6,719 nucleotides of DNA, taken from assembly GCA_027335545.1 (NCBI GenBank), contig DAHWHV010000069.1, positions 1-6,719 on the forward strand, written 5' to 3'. The stretch comes from Clostridia bacterium (GTDB taxonomy: Bacteria; Bacillota_E; RBS10-35; JAJYVN01). Each line of letters starts with the position of its first letter. Position 1 is the first letter of the stretch. Positions 5,208 to 6,719 of the stretch are shown in pieces. Both the position numbers and the translations under genes were made by a program. A model generated the notes under the pieces. The model saw nothing but the letters and a program-made list of their open reading frames with translations, was not told the origin of the DNA and made no database searches.

Positions 5208-6680
5208 TCACAGCCCAATCGACACGAACTTGGTCTCCAGAAACCCCTGCACCCCCTCGTAGCCGCCCTCGCGGCCCAGCCCGCTGCCCTTGACCCCGCC
5301 GAAGGGGGCCTGCACGACGGTGGGCACCGGATCGTTGATGCCGACGATGCCGTACTCCAGAGCCTCGGCCAGCCGGAGCGCCCGGCCCAGGTCTCGCGTG
5401 TAGGCATAGGCGGCTAGGCCATAGGGGGTGTCGTTGGCCAACCGTACGCCCTCCGCCTCGTCCGCGAAGCTCCAGAGGCCGATGACCGGACCGAAGGTCT
5501 CCTCCCGGGCCAGGAGGGCGTCGTGGCGCAGGCCCGCCAGGACGGTGGGGGCGAAGAAGTGCCCCGGCCCCGAGAGCCGCTCGCCGCCACAGAGCAGGCG
5601 CGCCCCGGCGGCGACCGCATCCCGCACGTGGGCCTCCGCCCGCGCGACGGCCGACTCGCCGATCAGCGGTCCCACTTCCACCCCCTCCTCGTCCCCACGC
5701 CCCACCCGTAGGCGGCGTACCCGCTCGACCAGGGCCGCCTCGAAGGCTGCCGCGATGGGGGCCTGCACATAGAGGCGATTCGCGCAGATGCAGGTCTGCC
5801 CGGCGTTGCGGAACTTGGAGGCCACCAAGCCCTGCACCGCCGCCTCCACGTCCGCGTCGGCGAAGACCAGGAACGGGGCGTGGCCCCCGAGTTCCAACGA
5901 GACGCGCTTGCACTGGTCGGCGGCCCGCCGCATCAGCATCTGGCCCACGGCCGCCGAGCCGGTGAACGAGAGCTTGCGCACGCGCGGATCGGTCAGGAAG
6001 ACCTCGCCGATCGGCTCCGCCGGGCCGGCCACCAGATTGGCGACCCCGGCGGGCAACCCGGCGTCCGCCAGGCACTCGATCACGGCGCAGGCCGTGAGGG
6101 GCGTCGCCGGCGCCGGCTTGCAGACGGCCGTACAGCCCGCGGCGAGGGCCGGAGCCAGCTTGCGACCCAGCATCGCCGCGGGGAAGTTCCAGGGGGTGAT
6201 CGCCGCCACGACCCCGACCGGCTGGCGCAGCGTGAACAGGCGCTTTTGCGCCGAGGACGCCGGGATCGTGTCGCCGTAGATGCGCCGCGCCTCCTCCGCG
6301 TTCCAGAGGAAGTAGTCGGCGGTGAGCCCCACCTCGCCGCGCGCCTCGCCCAGGGGCTTGCCCTGCTCGGCGGTCATCAGGCGGGCGATGCCCTCCCGGC
6401 GCTCCAGCAGGAGGCTGGCGGTCCGCCGCAGGATCCCGGCGCGCTCCGGTGCCGGCAGAGCCGACCACGCCGGCAACGCCGCGGCAGCGGCGTCGACGGC
6501 GGCGGCGGTCTCCGCGGCGCCGCCCTGCGCCATGCGCCCCACGGCCTCGTCGCCCGCCGGTCCGCGCACCGCGGTCTCCTGCTCCGTGGACCGCCAGATG
6601 CCCCCGACATACAGCCGTCCGACCCGGGTCTCCACCACGCCCCCCGCTCCCACGACGCCCGCCTCCTCGCCGAGTTGCAC
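5208..6680 (-). CDS. NAD(P)-dependent aldehyde dehydrogenase, succinate-semialdehyde dehydrogenase (GabD) type
   Basis: This cytoplasmic enzyme oxidises an aldehyde to its acid with NAD(P)+. The 490-residue chain is the normal length and shows the full motif set: TPWNFP (162-167, Asn165), CKPAPATP (187-194, Lys188), FTGSAAVG (239-246) of the Rossmann fold, LELGG (262-266, general base Glu263), RNAGQTCICANR (291-302, nucleophile Cys297) and EETFGP (393-398). The CxC pair matches the redox-sensitive pair described in succinate-semialdehyde dehydrogenase. Arg173 and Arg291 align with carboxylate-binding arginines of that enzyme, but the C-terminal pocket reads NDPVPTVVQAPFGG (449-462) rather than the GabD form, so a related semialdehyde or sugar-derived aldehyde is possible. 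The start is uncertain: GTG at 6680 is used here, but GTG at 6638 has a better-placed GGGAG and gives MVETRVGRLYVGG, closer to family N-termini. The frame stays open to the right edge without a stop. A strong hairpin follows the stop codon. Confidence 0.93.
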   Translation of the reverse strand: MQLGEEAGVVGAGGVVETRVGRLYVGGIWRSTEQETAVRGPAGDEAVGRMAQGGAAETAAAVDAAAAALPAWSALPAPERAGILRRTASLLLERREGIARLMTAEQGKPLGEARGEVGLTADYFLWNAEEARRIYGDTIPASSAQKRLFTLRQPVGVVAAITPWNFPAAMLGRKLAPALAAGCTAVCKPAPATPLTACAVIECLADAGLPAGVANLVAGPAEPIGEVFLTDPRVRKLSFTGSAAVGQMLMRRAADQCKRVSLELGGHAPFLVFADADVEAAVQGLVASKFRNAGQTCICANRLYVQAPIAAAFEAALVERVRRLRVGRGDEEGVEVGPLIGESAVARAEAHVRDAVAAGARLLCGGERLSGPGHFFAPTVLAGLRHDALLAREETFGPVIGLWSFADEAEGVRLANDTPYGLAAYAYTRDLGRALRLAEALEYGIVGINDPVPTVVQAPFGGVKGSGLGREGGYEGVQGFLETKFVSIGL

Positions 6681-6719
6681 CCGTCGCGTCCCCGCCCCCT
6701 CAACCCCCCCACCCTCGAC

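Noticed and set aside
3640..6468. A single open frame of 942 codons on the minus strand, apparently fusing the DUF6807 protein to a long N-terminal part
   Set aside because: Only the part after about 4815 has protein-like composition. The rest is Gly/Arg/Pro/Ala-rich translation in the wrong frame of the aldehyde dehydrogenase gene and through the palindromic spacer; high GC content removes stop codons.

Overview
The window is very GC-rich chromosomal DNA from a free-living bacterium. It holds five protein genes in two divergently organised blocks, plus several spacers rich in inverted and tandem repeats. No RNA gene, CRISPR array, transposase or phage gene is visible. The gene content suggests an environmental, polysaccharide-using bacterium of the Armatimonadota or Planctomycetota/Verrucomicrobiota type: an SGNH hydrolase fused to a 'GSDDGWKAFVNG' beta-sandwich, a DUF6807 ('PmoA') protein and a GabD-like aldehyde dehydrogenase. 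That placement is an inference from gene families and base composition, not a proven assignment.

Plus strand, 1-1674: argJ (ornithine/glutamate N-acetyltransferase of arginine biosynthesis), a 78-bp spacer carrying a 22-bp tandem duplication that leads into a ribosome binding site, and a small multi-pass membrane protein of unknown function. The start of argJ is ambiguous. The best Shine-Dalgarno sequence is correctly spaced for a CTG codon at 34, not for the first conventional start (GTG at 49).

Minus strand, 1638-6680, read right to left: a GabD-type aldehyde dehydrogenase, a 392-bp spacer with at least four hairpins, a DUF6807/PmoA-family protein, a 297-bp spacer with a hairpin and an AT-rich degenerate 12-nt repeat, and a two-domain SGNH/GDSL hydrolase. 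The last gene converges on the membrane-protein gene and overlaps its end by 37 bp. The three minus-strand genes look like a catabolic group (deacylation of a sugar or glycan, an oxidoreductive or carbohydrate step, aldehyde oxidation). The hairpin-filled spacers argue against one simple tightly coupled operon.

The most unusual structure is a pair of adjacent perfect palindromes just upstream of the DUF6807 gene (4856-4894 and 4904-4937). They share the same base stem (CGGTGC/GCACCG) and differ by a symmetric TG/CA insertion, so both arms changed together. They look like two copies of one structured element, either a REP-like dispersed repeat or a leader RNA structure.
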